64,000 nt of DNA from Talaromyces rugulosus (GCF_013368755.1 NC_049562.1:4216001-4280000); one strand, 5' to 3'; shown: positions 1-12,210, numbered from the stretch's first letter. Made by a program: numbers and translations. Notes: a model not told the origin generated them from the sequence alone.

Positions 1-2
1 CC

Positions 3-734
3 GCAGTCGACCTATCGTCCAAGACATGGCTCCAAACAGCCTTTGTAATCGCGCGCCGAACAATCACTTTCTCCATCGACTATTTCCTCGTCACTCTGTT
101 TCTATTCTGGCCCATCCGATTCGTGCAAGGCCCGCTATACTGGCGCCGGAAAATCGGCTTTCGCGAGCGAGAAATCGTGGTCCGCAAGAGCCGGACTGCC
201 TGGACATCGACCCTGCCACGCAACCGCTGGATCTACGATGACGAAAAGACCGTACGCGAAAGAGTCGTACCGGCCGTGACACCGCAGCGGCTGGCAAAGA
301 GCGGATATCTGTTGATCGACGCCGACTGGGATTTGGAGTACGATGCCATGGTGCGCGCACACACGCTGGTGGATTTGACGAGTAAAGGGCAGGGCATACA
401 ACTCGACGAGTTCCGTACCGCGGTGCTAGTCAACACGGATGACGAAGGATGGTTGATTTGGCGTGTGGCCGACGAGGCCGTCAAGGGCCGCGAGGAGCAG
501 CGCGACAAGCTCTTTGCCTTTCGCGAGAAGCTGGTGGCTATGGACAAAGAGGATCTATTTTTCCGTTGGGTGGAACTGGTTCAGTACGAGAGTACGCGGC
601 CCGGTGGGTTTACTCCGGAGCGTCAGCGCGATACGATGAGGCAGGCTAAAGAAATCTTTGAGGCTGAGGGGGTGGATTTTTCTCGTTTCTGGGACGATGT
701 TGGCGGCATGGAGGGCGATTTAGGCTTGGATTAG
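3..734 (+). CDS. Conserved fungal membrane protein, 3' end only
   Basis: The reading frame is already open at base 3 and runs to TAG at 732-734, so only the last 243 residues are visible; the start and any earlier exons lie outside the window. Near residues 22-42 there is a hydrophobic segment (FSIDYFLVTLFLFWPIRFV), followed by a basic stretch (RRKIGFREREIVVRK), which fits a membrane anchor with a cytosolic C-terminal domain. The rest is charged, soluble and helix-rich, ending in an acidic tail. I do not recognise the family. The gene converges on ATG11 with a gap of about 270 bp. An ATG at 26 in another frame overlaps it but is a shadow. Reality of the gene is likely; function is unknown. 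Confidence 0.6.
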   Translation, partial: AVDLSSKTWLQTAFVIARRTITFSIDYFLVTLFLFWPIRFVQGPLYWRRKIGFREREIVVRKSRTAWTSTLPRNRWIYDDEKTVRERVVPAVTPQRLAKSGYLLIDADWDLEYDAMVRAHTLVDLTSKGQGIQLDEFRTAVLVNTDDEGWLIWRVADEAVKGREEQRDKLFAFREKLVAMDKEDLFFRWVELVQYESTRPGGFTPERQRDTMRQAKEIFEAEGVDFSRFWDDVGGMEGDLGLD

Positions 735-1005
735 ATAGATATCAATATAGACAAAAGTTGCAACATCTTTTTTAAAATATACATGTAACATTGAACAATT
801 GGACTGTGAGCTAAATAATAAAAAATCACATTCTATCTAAACCGATATTTTCAATATCACACCAACTAAATGAAATACAAGAATACTCAAAGGGGTATCT
901 ATCGTTCCAGCGGCTTTTGCATACCACAATAGTAAAAACACCATGGCAAAACAAACAAACAACTATGTGCAAAGCTTATTTTAAACAAGCCTCAACTCCG
1001 TCTCT

Positions 1006-1176
1006 TCATTGCTGCTTGCCACCCTCTGACCGATAATCTAACGACCAGAGCTTCTCCCAAGGTTTCAACCGCGATGCTCGCTTGCTAAATGAGGAGCTAG
1101 AAGACTGAGTCTCGACTTCTGGTCGCGGGATCGCCACCGCAGACCTACTACCGGTTCCTTGGGGTTGTTCCAACGC
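1006..1176 (-). CDS. atg11: Candidate C-terminal exon of Atg11
   Basis: On the minus strand a strong acceptor (TTTCCCCGCAG) at 1180-1177 is followed by a 56-residue open stretch ending in TGA at 1008-1006. The peptide is Ser-rich, then ends KPWEKLWSLDYRSEGGKQQ, which reads like a conserved tail rather than random sequence. Its frame needs a phase-0 junction with the main ATG11 exon. The only suitable GT donor before the exon-3 stop is GAG|GTTCGC (about 1267), which is weak. The intervening stretch holds a 17-nt A run (T on the coding strand). Whether it is spliced onto ATG11 is inference. Confidence 0.4.
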   Translation of the reverse strand, partial: ALEQPQGTGSRSAVAIPRPEVETQSSSSSFSKRASRLKPWEKLWSLDYRSEGGKQQ

Positions 1177-1240
1177 CTGCGGGGAAATCCGTCAGTCATA
1201 TTATGAACAGACATGAGCAAAAAAAAAAAAAAAAAGCTCC

Positions 1241-4200
1241 TCAAGGCTTCTGCAGTAGGTCACGGCGAACCTCATCAAAGACAGCGGCGGATTCAGGAGT
1301 CTCTTGGACCCCAGCATCCGCCTCTGCTGGTTGCACATTATCCCCAACCGACTCCGTCGCGACCAATGTCGGCACAGGTGTGCCCTTTTTGGACGCAGAA
1401 CTATTACGACGACTGTCCAGGCTCTTGGTCAGTGTCTTTGCAACGTTCCCACCGGCCGACGAGCGTTTCAGGCGGATGGACCCTTTTGCATCGACGTGTG
1501 CCGAAGCTACGGTGCTTTTGCCTAGTCCTGGAGTGCTGGGGGCGCCCGGTTTTTCCTCGGTCGCGTCTAATAGATACCAGCGCAAGCCATCGGACAACTC
1601 AAAGGGATTCTCATCGTCGGCCGAGACCTCGTCGCTGACAGTTGATTGTCGGTCTTGGTTTGCGCCATTCAGAGACCGAGACAGATCGACCACTCGCTCT
1701 TCCACCTTGTTGATGCGAGCCAATAGCCAATCTCGAGTTTTGAGCTTGTGAGCATCCTGCTCACGTAGGAAAAAGTGCGGTGCCCCGACATTAAAGGCCG
1801 CCCAAGACCGGATTGCCTGGTTTCGAGTAGGAAGAAACAAGGCCAAGTCGCCTTCTTTGAAAGAGCGATATGCAATCTTGTCGTGCGCGTCGCTTTGAGC
1901 CCGATGATACTTGTCGCGGTAACCCCGGGCTTCCTTTTGCCATTTTCGAGCCAGCACCTCTATATCCTTTTCTCTCTTGACAACCGACTCGCAAAAGACT
2001 TCGACGTCGAATTTCGCCATGGCATCCGTGAATGCCTTGAACTTGGCGGTTTCGTCATTTGAGCCATCCTGGACCCATTTGTGTAACTCTGGATCTAGAC
2101 GGAGAGACGCAATCGATGAAGAGGCGAGGGAATCTCCCATCCCGGAAACACTGTTGTTCAGCTTGGATGCTCTCTGGATAATAAGTTTGTTATCTTGCTG
2201 CACAATGGCGAACCCGAGTTGTTCCAACATCCGACCCATCTTTTCCGATTGCTGTAACAGCTTTTGTGAGACTTCCTTAGCCCTAGATCCACGAGATTCC
2301 AACTGAGTGATGGCCGCTTGCCTGGCTGCCTCGGCCACCTTCGCTTTTTCTCGCCACTCACTGGCCTCATCCTCTGCGGTGCGCACCTGTGCATTGATAT
2401 GGACCAGTTTCTGTGAAAGAGAAACGACCTTGCTCTCTTCTTCCGCCACACGCTCCCGAAGCACTTCAGAACCGGTTTCTCCAGCGGCAAACTTGGATCT
2501 CAAATGGTGGAGTTGTGACCGTTCCTCAGTAAGTTCGGATTTCAGAACTGACACTTGAGATTGCTCCTGAAGAAACTGGTTCTTTAGCTTCGAGACTTGT
2601 GCGTTGTGTTTATCTATTGTCTCTCGTGACTCCGCAGCATCGATACCGGTGAGCTTCAGTCTCTCCTCAAGGGATTTCTTCTCCGAAACTAGAGCAGCAT
2701 TTGACTCTTCTGCTTTTCTCGCATGGATTGCCAGACCTTCTGCAAGAATTTCTATAGCTTTCACTAGTGAAGCAAAGTCGGATGGCGCCGAACCCTCCGG
2801 TGAGAGGTTGACATGTGCTGCCTGCAAGGTGTTGAGATTGTCCAGATTCTGGGTATGCAATTCATCTAACTGGGCCTTCAGTTCGGATGTTTTGGCTTCT
2901 TTCTCCGAGAGTTGCTTTTCCCGATCCACGGCGGCTTCGTTCAGTTCAGCGACTCGTTTCCGTTCACGAGTCAACTCTTCTCGCAAAACTTCAGTTTCGC
3001 TCTTAGCATCCTCCAACTGTTTTGTAGCATCAGCTTGTGCTGTTTCGAGCTGCTCTTCTAGTTTTTGTGCGCGTTCGTCCACGTCTTGTTTCTCATGGTC
3101 TCGACGATCCAAGACCTGGCATAGTTCTTCCTCGAGTTCCTCGATTCGATGTCGCAGCTGTTTGGCGTCTGCCTCGAGAAACCGACGCTCGTCTTCAAAC
3201 TCTCTTTGCCGCGACTCTAAATTTTTGATAAGGTCTACTTTGGTTGATTGGACTTCTTGCATTTTGTCGGTAGACGACTGGCGTTCGACGTGTGCTTCTC
3301 TTTGAAGGCGTTGGACAATTTCCCTCTCACCCAGGAGATCTGCCTCGAGGGCCATGATGCGGTGAAGTAGAGCTTTATCTTCACCAGTCTGATTGGACGA
3401 CAAACGTCGCGAAGAAACAGAAGAGCGTCTGGACTCAGGAAGAGGCGAAGCAGGCGAAGTAGGAATCTCAGAGCCAAAGTTTCCGCTAAGAGGGCGAGAT
3501 ATGTGGCTCTGGCGGTGGAGAAGGTCCTCTAACTTGCGAATCCGACTGTCCGAACCCTTTAGTTTCTCTTCCAACTTGACTTTTTCGTCTCTTAAACTAC
3601 GGACCATGTCGTCGCCGCGGATAAGAAGCGAGCTGCGACCCATGTCGAAGACACTACCCTGTTTGAAAGCCTTTGCCCGTCGCTTTTGCTGTCGAGTTGG
3701 GTTGTCAAGATCGGCATAGAGTTGAGACAGCTCTTCTACAACCGCGGGCATGCCACCATTGGACTTGAGAGCATCAATGTAGTTTTCAATATCCTTGCGG
3801 TGCACTTCGGGCCATTCGAGTCCTTGTCCCTGTAGGTTGATCTCCAAGCTAGGCGTCATGTCGTCGGGAAGCGCAATGAGGTCTCCAATCGTCTTGACCC
3901 ATTTCTTCCGCCGACGCTGCTCTTCATCTCTGAAGACGGCCATCTCTTCGGCCAGGGTCAGAGAGTCGGTTTTCAACTTTTCTGCCCATTCACGCCGCCG
4001 CACAGCTTCAATGAGCACGGATCCGTAGACGACTGGTAGATGAAACACTGCGTACAGGACCTCAAATACTTCGCTATCAATGTCCAGGTTTGCAATCTGT
4101 CCCTGGACATCTGCAAGACGGAACTCTAGCGAAGAGACCTTCCGCATATGCGCAACAGAAGCCTTTGAGGAGTCGTTTCTATCTCGAACAGCTTGCTCAA

Positions 4201-5319
4201 GCGCACCCTGTAGTTCAAGACTGATATCGTGCAGCGACGGCAGTAGCTCTTTTGTATGCGCCAAAGCCATCCGGGATATATTGGCTAGACTCTTTTGATT
4301 GCTAGGAAGTCCTAGAACGTGCTCATAGTCGGAGCTGATTTTCTTGGCCAGCGTCTCTACTTCCTCAAGTAGTCCGTGGTGCTCGTCAAGGTGTGGAAGC
4401 TGCGCCTGTTCCAGCAAAGCGCGGGTATTAGAAGCAATCTGACCGACAGCCCTGGTGATTTCATCGATACGCCGGGAAAAGTTCTGCGAGATAGAAGCAC
4501 CTCGAGAAGCAGCCCGGCGGACTTCTTCCACATCCAGAAAATCCTGTAACGTCCCATTTGACGGGTCTCTGGTTGCCCTTTTGGGTGTCGACGGACGGCC
4601 GAGAAAGGCAATGTCTTTTCTTGCTGGTATACTATCCAATTTCTCCAACGCCCCCTGCCATCCATCCAAGGCCGATTTTTGTTCTTTGACGAGATCGCCA
4701 GCCCATGCTTGAGCTTCTTGAAGCTTGTTTTCCAGCCCGGCAACATGAGACTTGAGGTTCTCCAGAGCGACGCCGACACCACGATAAATGATATCCGTGT
4801 GCTGGTTGTGCTCTTGAAGAGAGGAGTTTATGCTCGTGCAACTTTCGGTCAAGGTCAGAGCCCATGTTCTCCGGGCCATGTAAAGGTTACGCCAGGCCTG
4901 GAGGTTGTTCTGGTCGGCTAAGGTATCGGGAGGATTGTTCGGGGTGAAAGGAGGCGGTGGAGGGATATCGGGAATGTCGACAGTGCCTGGCTCGCTGACA
5001 AACAGTCTATCAAATACAAAGATCTCATCCTAGAAATCAGTCAATATCATCCGTTGATAAGCGTGGTAGATAGCAAGCATTACCTCTGTAGCTAGGGTCT
5101 GGATCTTGACATTCTTGCCGCGTGCAGTCATCAATATCTGCCGCTGAAAGGGAATCGAGGTGTTGCGAGCAATCCATGATCGGAGTGCGTCAGGGCTATT
5201 TCATCCGAGTTAGGAGGCATCAAGACTGGTTGGGGGGATATGTAGACATACGACGTAAAAGCAACTGGATCAGCTAGCAAATGCTCACCAGAGTGAGCAA
5301 TATAGATGTGTAACGACAT
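1241..5319 (-). CDS. atg11: Autophagy scaffold protein Atg11
   Basis: Exons 5319-5252, 5195-5084 and 5029-1241 give about 1322 residues. The N-terminus starts MSLHIYIAHSGEHLLADP and continues through SPDALRSWIARNTSIP and DEIFVFDR after splicing, as in fungal Atg11. The long middle (roughly residues 250-1000) is mostly coiled coil rich in E, K, Q and L. The conserved C-terminal Atg11 domain carries FLPTRNQAIRSWAAFN near residue 1125. Atg11 is the cargo-receptor scaffold for selective autophagy (pexophagy, mitophagy) that recruits Atg1 kinase at the phagophore. Length fits the family. The gene shares a 250-bp divergent promoter with CENP-H. The stop at 1241 may not be the natural end: a coding-looking extra exon lies at 1176-1006 (listed separately). 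Confidence 0.93.
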
Positions 5320-5569
5320 TGCTGGTCTCCCCGACGGAGCCCCAAGCTAGGGAAGTCCGATGAGTCGTTTCCAGCGAAGGCGTTTGGTCTGCTACTTCAA
5401 TAATAGACAGACGAAGCAAGACAGATAGAGAGAGCATCATGAGAGCTTGCCGCCGGTGCCTGGTAACGTGACGCAACTAGGTTGCAGCCCGAACGGGCCT
5501 AGCGGTTGCCCCGCACCGGGCGCGACTGACCCGTTTTGGTCCGTTTCTCCAAAACAATCACGAGACGAG
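5320..5569. promoter_or_regulatory. Divergent promoter, ATG11 / CENP-H
   Basis: These 250 bp separate the start codons of ATG11 (minus, 5319) and CENP-H (plus, 5570) and must hold both promoters. A short out-of-frame ATG at 5440, ending within about 10 codons, could act as an upstream ORF for CENP-H. No clear TATA box was seen. Confidence 0.5.
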
Positions 5570-6452
5570 ATGCTCTCGCTGGCCATGGCATCCAATGACC
5601 CTGCACAAAGAGTGTCGCATGCTGGCGGAGCTTTTGATGAGACAGAGGCCGCGCTGCTGGAATTGGCAGCTGACAGCCGTCAAGACGAGCTGTCGCTCTC
5701 TAGCAAGGAGGAGCAGCTGTTGCGCCTCTACGACCACATCGAGGAACTAGACTTGGAACGAGCCGTGCTAGAACAAGGTGGGGAGCTTATCCCTTTTCTT
5801 GATATTGCGATATATATCCAAGTCCGATCCAGCTGACGGGTCTTAAAAAGATGTTGAACAGCCGAGCAACGTGGATGTGGAGGGGCAGCTTCGCGTCGCA
5901 GAGCAAGAGCTGCTCGAAGCTCGCGCAACTTACACAGTGCGGAAAAAGGCAGCTGAATCAGTTCTCATGACGGATCCGATCCTCAAGACGGTGCACTTGA
6001 GAGGCGCGTCTCCCGCGGAAAGGTTTGTTGAGGTTATTGGCGGTCTACGGTTTACGATTCGTGCTGATCTAGTGTTTGATTTCAGGGCTCTTCTCCCCCT
6101 CGTGAATCGTCGCGATGTACTCTCGCTGGTGTACGAAAACTTGGCTAATGCGCAGGCCAGTACGCTCGCGGCCCTTTCGAACGCAGAAGTCGACCACATA
6201 CGGACAACCAAGCGCAACCAGGAACTAGCAAGCCAGCTGCTAGAATTAACGGCGCAGGAATCTTCGTGGCGCGATACTCTTGTTGACGAGGACTTGCAGT
6301 CTCAAATCGCAGAGGCCGAACGACAGCACAAGGCAGCTCGAGGGAGATGGGATACGATGAAGAACATTGCCAGCGCAGTGGTCGCGGGCAGTGGAGTCGA
6401 CTGGGCGCGCGACGACCAACTGCGTGCGCTGGTGCTGGACGAACTCGATTGA
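5570..6452 (+). CDS. Centromere protein H (kinetochore, CENP-H/Fta3 family)
   Basis: Exons 5570-5777, 5851-6022 and 6086-6452 give 248 residues. The N-terminal half is acidic and helical (SSKEEQLLRLYDHIEELDLE), as expected for the coiled coil of this family. After splicing the middle reads SPAERALLPLVNRRDVLSLV and the C-terminus carries SGVDWARDDQLRALVLDE, the signature of the fungal CENP-H C-terminal domain. CENP-H is part of the constitutive centromere-associated network that links CENP-A chromatin to the outer kinetochore. The start was taken at the first in-frame ATG (5570); a second ATG lies 15 bases downstream. The second intron is 63 nt with no stop in frame, so its retention would add 21 residues. 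It is divergent from ATG11. Confidence 0.8.
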
Positions 6453-8151
6453 TGAAACAAGAGCCAAGTTCTTTGCCGCCAGAGAGAGTCTACGTCACGG
6501 CCAAAGTGTATGCGCGCGATAAGTCGCGAAAAGCACGGTCGGCGATGCTCCACATCTGTTGGTCCTCTCATTCGGCCTGGCCTTTAGCCCTAACTTAAGA
6601 GGCTATGAGCTCCATGCGTCGACGCGACGCGGCTGCTGCAGGGCTTCGTGGAGTAGAGCGATGCTGCCAAATGCAGTGAATATTCGACGAATCAGCAAGT
6701 GTATGGTTTCATATGTACAATCAGCACATAACAGCCTAGTATATAGTGTTAGTGCTGCCTATTATTGCTACAGCCACGGGCCAAGGGACAACAGTCGAAT
6801 CAGGGATGATTAAGCTTGGTAGCTAGCGCGTTTACTTTGTTCTAACTTCTTCCTCTCTTGAAAACAAACCAGTTGAGGCGTCCCCACAAGGCCGAGCGGT
6901 TTGCATCATCAGGACATTTTGCATACTCGGTATAAATTTGCAAATTTACACGAAAATATATTATATGTGCATGTATATTATCATGTTAAATTATGAGGAC
7001 AGGGCTGGACAGGCAAGGCAAGGCAATGCACGTGATCTGAAGCATGCTATGACGCGGTCTCTCAGTTCACTTGGTACTTACCAAGAACTTACAATACGGC
7101 GACTCTTATTAAGCGGCTGGCCCACGAGTCAATTGTTTGGCGCGCTGCATTCCTGCGGCATTTGTACTGTACGACGGTAATTTACTCTCATCTCAGGGCA
7201 ACAAACCAATAGTAAGAGTAGTAATGCTGTGCTGACGGTGTCTCCCACCGGAATCGACGGAGACGCTCCACAGCCAGCCCATAATAATAATGGGAGTAGT
7301 AATGCCCATTTGCAGGCAGTAAGGAAGGCAACGAAAAACCCACTGTGACAGTACGTGACACGGGCATCGTCCCCTTGCGGCAGCGGTACTGGTATGGGCG
7401 GTTACAGGACGGGTACGCCGTACAGCGTAATCACGGCACACTAGCCCAGTCTCTCGCTCTCTCTCTTTACTAGCAGCCCGCCCGCTCTCTCACTGTTCTC
7501 TTTCTCTCACCCATTTTCGCCCATACAAACTGCCTCGCATACAAGCCCAAGCTGTCTCTCTGCCCAGGTAAGCTTCCCTATCTAGATCAACGCCGGATGC
7601 TCTGCGCCGCCGTCGCAACCACCCTGCTTTGCCCACCACCCTTTTTTTCCATCCTTTTTCCGCGCTTCTTCTCGTCGTCTTACGCGTCTTTTGTTCATTT
7701 TCTCTTCACTTTGGGCCCTGGTCGCCATTGCCCTCAGCGTCGTCTGCCGCGCCAGCATGCCCTGACCAGGGCCGCTGCCATCGCGCCGACGGCCAATTCG
7801 TCTCCAGCATGCGCTCCTCTGTAATTTCCTGCTTTTCCCTGCTGCTCTACGCGATCTGCTTGCATCTGCGATCCGTCGTGGTTGTGGCGTGTCTTGTATG
7901 CTTCAACCAACGCGACCGCATGGTGTTTGGGATCCGCGTCCCGCGCCCCAACACAACACACATACATGCAGTACCCTCCCTCTGTCGCGACCCCCCTCTG
8001 TCGCGCCGCTGTTGCTTTGAATTTCTGTGGTCGCGTATGCTCAATTATCATTGTTTTTGCACCAATAACCCCGTCGCCACTCCTGCGACGCTGTGACACT
8101 AACTAACCTGTGAGACAGACTTCTTTACACTGCACTCTCTAGTCATTCATC
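6453..8151. other. Intergenic region upstream of NHP6
   Basis: No gene is supported here. From about 7440 to 8150 the plus strand is strongly pyrimidine-rich (repeated CTCTCT and TTTCTC tracts), typical of a fungal promoter and transcription start region. A possible 5'-leader donor GTAAGC near 7568 would fit a spliced leader for NHP6. Short ATG-initiated frames here are lacking in coding character. Confidence 0.4.
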
Positions 8152-8624
8152 ATGCCTAAGGAAAAGACCACCCGCAAGACCAAGCCTCGCACTGAGAAGC
8201 GCAAGAAGGGTGAGTTGCAGATGACCCCGCCTTGTTTTTAAATTTGTTGCTAAACGTTGTCTAGACCCTAATGCTCCCAAGCGCGGTCTCTCTGCCTACA
8301 TGTTCTTTGCCAACGAGAACCGTGAGCGTGTCCGTGAGGAGAACCCCGGCATCGCCTTTGGTTAGTACTCTATTTTGTCTTTTTTTTTTAAAAAAACTCT
8401 CGTGTTAATGCTTTACAGGCCCCCTTGGCCGTAAGCTCGGTGAGATCTGGAAGAGCATGGACGAGACCGACCGAAAGCCCTACGAAGAGAAGGCTGTCGC
8501 TGACAAGAAGCGATATGAAGAGCAAAAGGCCAGCTACCTGGTATGCTTTTCTTCTTCCTTTCCTCTTGTTTTCATCTACTAACTAACCATCCAGGCCAAT
8601 GAGGACGAAGAGGAGTCTTCCTAA
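8152..8624 (+). CDS. NHP6: NHP6-type HMG-box chromatin protein
   Basis: Exons 8152-8209, 8265-8360, 8419-8540 and 8595-8624 give 101 residues. The protein begins [19 protein letters not shown], a basic tail, then one HMG box (about residues 20-92) with [20 protein letters not shown] and the conserved tryptophan in [11 protein letters not shown]. It ends in a short acidic tail, NEDEEESS. Length and layout match yeast Nhp6, an abundant non-sequence-specific DNA-bending protein that works with the FACT histone chaperone and at Pol II and Pol III promoters. All three introns are short (55-58 nt) with good GT-AG borders. The CT-rich leader upstream fits high expression. Confidence 0.95.
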
Positions 8625-9978
8625 GCAGGTCACCATGTGATGATCGTGCAGTAGGAGTTAATCGCTTTGTCTCTCTTCTTCCGTCTGTATTCGTTTTCTT
8701 TTCTTTTGTCTGGTCTTCGGGATGGGCTGATGGGGTTCACGTGTTTCGTTCATCAATGTGTCTGTTCTTTTTACGAGGGGTTTAGCCAATCAGGAAGTCT
8801 TCGTTCTCTCTCTATCTCTATATCGCTTTCTCGTGTTCTCTCTCTCCGAATGTGCTATGGCAAGCTATATATTGCCAGCGCGTCTGGTTGGAGCTAATGT
8901 AACCTAGCAATCACGCCTGCTTCCACAGGACAGGCCTGTGATAGATAGTGCAATGCATCCGTTGAGAAAGAGTGTTGGTGTAGATTGCCGAGTAGATGCT
9001 GAAGAATCACCCCGGCCAAGCTTAAATCTTGTCAGGCCCAAGCTGCCGGGTCGTCGCGGGGCAGCTAGCTGTTTGCCCTGTTTGCTTGTTTCGGCCTATC
9101 GTGAAGAACTGACGCAGAGAGGCCGCCAAGCCCGCATGCACGAGAGAGGAAGGAGCCCTCCTTCTTTCCTGCTCTCTTTCTCTCTTTCTCTCTTTGCAAC
9201 TTTCGCCTCATCTTTGCAACTCGAATCGCCGCAATCAACTACTGTTCGCCATCTATCATTCTAATCCATCCTTTTACAACGTCGTCGTCTTGGCTCTCGT
9301 GCCATTGTGCATCAATCCTCTGAGATGATGTAGACTGGGCATGTATGCGTATACGCCACATTGCGTCCCATTCTCCCTATTCTCGTGACCCATGGACACC
9401 TTGCATCCCCTCCTGGTAGGGGATTGGCCTGTGGTGGCCTTACTGCATGGTATGGCATGGATGATATGATCCAGGCCACTTCGATTGGATTCTTCCGCAA
9501 ACCTGCAGGATGGACACGTCAACAACCACACTAAACCAGTCCACTTTACAGCGCCGCACGGCTTGTTGCCCCTCAACAGAGCCTCAACCATTAAGCGCTG
9601 TCTTTTCTTTTCTTTTCTTTTCTTTTATTTCAATTATTACTACCCTGTCGTGCACTCCTACGTCCCTTTTTTCCCCGCGACGAAAAACTATTTTTGGGCT
9701 CGCCGTCTTGCCAGCCCTAAGGCCGTTTCCTTTCTTAGCCTCGGCTGCTCCCACTATAGTTACACATTACACCACTTGACACCACCACATCCCGCACTCC
9801 CTTTTTTTTTTCCCTTGCTGTTCAGGGAGGAGACGGGGAAATAGCAAGCAGCACAGGTGCAAGATTAGTGTGTCAACAATCAGTGTTGTCTCGCTTCCCC
9901 CTCAAAGTAATGACGACACACCGTTACCGTGAACCCCTATCATACATGCATCTGAAGCACTGATATCCAACCGCAATA
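8625..9978. other. Intergenic region, NHP6 3' end to 526-aa gene
   Basis: No gene is supported. It holds the NHP6 3' UTR and the promoter and leader of the next gene, with several CT tracts (about 9160-9200, a TTTTC run at 9600-9630, and a T run at 9802-9812). Open frames in both strands are short and repetitive. Confidence 0.4.
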
Positions 9979-11888
9979 ATGGACTTGCGGGTCCGCGACA
10001 TTGCTGAAGATGTCGCTGTCGGCTTCAAGCGCTTCCGGTCATGTCTCCCCGAGCACGGTGCCGAGATCACCTACCTGATCTCCGAGCTCTATGCCATGAG
10101 CGCAACCCTGACCAATATTGAAGGATTCAGCAGGCAGTTTCCTCGTAATTATGCTCGTATCAAATCAGACCTGGACACGGTGTTGGCTAGCTTGAACTAC
10201 ACGCTGGGCGAAATCACCACCTCCTTTAGGAAGCTCAACGGGAACCCTCGTGCGGACGACTTCCGGCACGTATGGCACGGTTTGGATACGTTCTTCCGGG
10301 AAGAAAGTAGCTATACCTTGAAGAGACGACTTACCAAATATAAAATGTTCTTGCAGGAACTAGAAGATATGATGCGAAAGTAAAACTATTCCGACGGTTC
10401 TCTTTTGACGCTACTCGCAAATGCTAACTAACCCCTGACAGCAAGTTGCCCGACGTTCGCTTCCTGGCTGATATGCGTCGCACTGTCATGACCCTTCTAT
10501 CCGAGCAGGACGGGCGTTTGGCAGCAACTATGGCAGGTGTCTCGATCGGTCGATCGGACTCGTCTGCAAGTAGCAGCCTTGACCCCGGCAGCCCGGTAGA
10601 ACAACACCATGGCCCCGGGAAGCGTCGGTCATATGAGCGAGCACGACCTGGCCTGCGGCCATCGTCATCTTACTTCCCCCCAATGTCTCCATCATCGTCC
10701 CAAGGCGCCCCGCCTCCATGGGTGCCCGAGGTGCCGAGCTCACCGACATCGACATCTACGACGACAATGTCGAATCTTTCATCGGCCATTTTGAATGATC
10801 ATTGGGCCAAGCATATATTTGCGAAAACCGTTTCGACTACTCCAATTCTGGCTGCTGGTGATAGTTCAAAGTGCCATGGTGAAGAAGTAGAAAATGCCAA
10901 AGAGTGGCTCCACGATGAAGGATTCGACGAAGTGGCTTATTTGTAGGTGGCATCCAACTTAGGTGATGTCTCTAACAACCTGTAGGGCATTTGACGAAGA
11001 CAGTTACAAGCTGTCAGTCTCTTTCTATGTTCGAGAGGACGACAGCCGTGCGCGGATCTTGTGCAAGGTTCAGAAAGGTAGACGGTCGAATAAATACTAC
11101 TGCCTTCCACTCAACATGCTAGAAGTGAGACGAGGTGGCTCATCACTACAGCTTTGCCGACGGCGACGGTCCGGAACTGAGCTGGTCCCGTGGCTAACTT
11201 TAAACTTTCATGCAATTGAAAGTGAGAAATCCAACGACTCGTTTTTTTTTTTTTTTTTTTTTACATATATTAGCTAATGCTTGAGCTTACAGGGATGGTA
11301 ACCTTTTTTTGCACTTTCCTTGCCCTCCGTTCACAGGATATGCATCGACAAGTTCAGAATATTCGGGACTTTGAGCTTGGCTCGGAAAGAGAGAAATTCG
11401 GCGGGTGAGTGTACCGTCTGTCCGCGAGGGATATTTATATATACTCAACTCTAGCAGACTCATTGTGGATGATCGATATCTCCACGCTTTGCGTATCTAC
11501 CAAGACCGCATCTCGGGCTCTATCCGACTACAGGCATCTGTTCACGATGGTGAACTAGAAAGGTATTTCAATCTTTCGTCAAAAAAAAATAGTTGCGTAC
11601 TGAATGATATCAAGATCTCCAGTATGGACTGCCTTTATAACGCACGATATCAATTTACATCTTTGGGCGCGCCGACATAAAAAATTGGTCATCTTGCAAG
11701 ATCTACAGATGGTCATTCTTTTTCCGGATTACACTCCCCCAAGAACATCTGGCGGGGAACACATTTTGAAATTCACTTCCGAGACTGGTGTGTTTTTAAT
11801 TTTATTTTGTATCCAAGATTTCTGCTAATTCTGTTCAGACGCCAATGGATTTACCGAGGTCATTAATAGACTCGCCCTGACTGATTGA
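9979..11888 (+). CDS. Uncharacterised fungal protein with PH-like C-terminal half
   Basis: Seven exons (9979-10379, 10442-10942, 10986-11221, 11293-11404, 11455-11562, 11615-11787, 11839-11888) give 526 residues; every junction keeps frame. The N-terminal 150 residues are helical and resemble fungal STAND/NACHT-type N-terminal helical domains only loosely. Residues 160-250 are a Ser/Pro-rich linker. The C-terminal part (LVPWLTLNFHAIERMVTFFC, then DFELGSEREKFGG and SPVWTAFITHDI) reads as beta-rich and PH-like and is of a kind seen in conserved fungal hypothetical proteins. No enzyme motif was found. Intron 3 carries a 21-nt T run (11242-11262). The exon-5 acceptor could also be three bases later. 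Real gene, unknown role. Confidence 0.7.
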
Positions 11889-12210
11889 GAAGATTTTCTG
11901 TCTATGTGTTACGAGATTGAAGTGATGATATTATGAGATATGATGGTCATGATCGATACGACATGCTTTTTTGTTTTGTTTTGCCACATGAATACCCTTC
12001 GATTCCAACATGTGTTGATAGTGCTTGATACCGTGCTTGGCGACACGGCCAGAAATAGCCAAAAGTTATTGACCTTTAATCGCTGTGAATGAGTTTTAGA
12101 TTTGTCTCTTTTGCATGTATTACGATTAGCTTATAGTTTATAGTGACCAGCCACTCAAATCTAAATGTCATTATTCGTAACGTACATAACTTGATACATA
12201 ATTTGAATCA
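11889..12210. other. Convergent 3' region
   Basis: About 320 bp between two convergent genes. It is AT-rich, as expected of untranslated 3' ends, and I see nothing else in it. Confidence 0.4.

Noticed and set aside
2604..3305. Ser-rich 233-codon plus-strand frame
   Set aside because: It is the antisense shadow of the ATG11 coiled coil; Ser/Arg-rich composition is what reversed Glu/Leu codons give.
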